The translations under genes and the position numbers were made by a program. The notes beneath the pieces are model-generated. The model saw only the letters and a program-made list of their open reading frames with translations, ran no database searches and was not told where the DNA came from. Source: Betaproteobacteria bacterium (GTDB lineage Bacteria; Pseudomonadota; Gammaproteobacteria; Burkholderiales; Burkholderiaceae). From it: a stretch of 7,319 bases of DNA. Every line of letters begins with the position of its first letter. Position 1 is the stretch's first letter. This document shows, one piece after another, positions 7,279-7,319 of the stretch. Location: NCBI GenBank assembly GCA_009921765.1, contig RFXC01000209.1, positions 1 through 7,319 of the forward strand, read 5' to 3'.

Positions 7279-7319
7279 CTACTTCGTCTGACCTTTTGCG
7301 GGAGCGGCCGCAGGCGCGG
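7279..7319 (-). CDS. Probable C-terminal end of a minus-strand gene, cut by the window edge
   Basis: Read on the minus strand from the right edge, one frame gives APAAAPAKGQTK followed by TAG (complement of 7279-7281). An Ala/Pro-rich stretch ending in Lys/Gln is a common disordered protein tail in GC-rich bacteria. No + strand frame offers a sensible start here: the only GTG, at 7274, stops after five codons. With just twelve codons visible, this rests on composition and on the convergent layout around the 7244-7260 hairpin. Product unknown. Confidence 0.35.
   Translation of the reverse strand, partial: APAAAPAKGQTK

Overview
The window comes from a GC-rich Gram-negative bacterium. The evidence is an outer-membrane-type beta-barrel with a C-terminal Phe, a WecA-type undecaprenyl-phosphate sugar transferase, and a very long modular secreted protein. 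A beta- or gammaproteobacterium fits best, but the sequence alone does not fix the genus.

Layout: almost two thirds of the window (1-4826, + strand) is the 3' part of one giant gene whose start lies upstream. Its 1607 visible residues contain no cysteine. They form a chain of cadherin-like and Ig-like beta domains, two copies of an unrecognised 'A' module, three loosely related 'B' modules, and a long helical tandem-repeat region inserted in the second A module. A 63-base gap holding a strong imperfect hairpin (4847-4877) leads to a 380-residue secreted outer-membrane beta-barrel protein of unrecognised family (4890-6032). Ten bases later comes a WecA/RfbT-type polyprenyl-phosphate HexNAc-1-phosphate transferase (6043-7230). 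The last 89 bases hold a small GC-rich hairpin and, probably, the C-terminal end of a minus-strand gene running in from the right (7279-7319), which would make this a convergent gene end.

Working together: the three + strand genes are close enough to be co-transcribed. They suggest a cell-surface locus: a large adhesin- or matrix-like protein, a barrel that may help display or export it or serve polysaccharide export, and the enzyme that loads the first sugar on undecaprenyl phosphate for a surface or secreted polysaccharide. The functional link between the adhesin and the polysaccharide enzyme is inferred from position only. No tRNA, rRNA, CRISPR array, insertion sequence or phage feature is visible.
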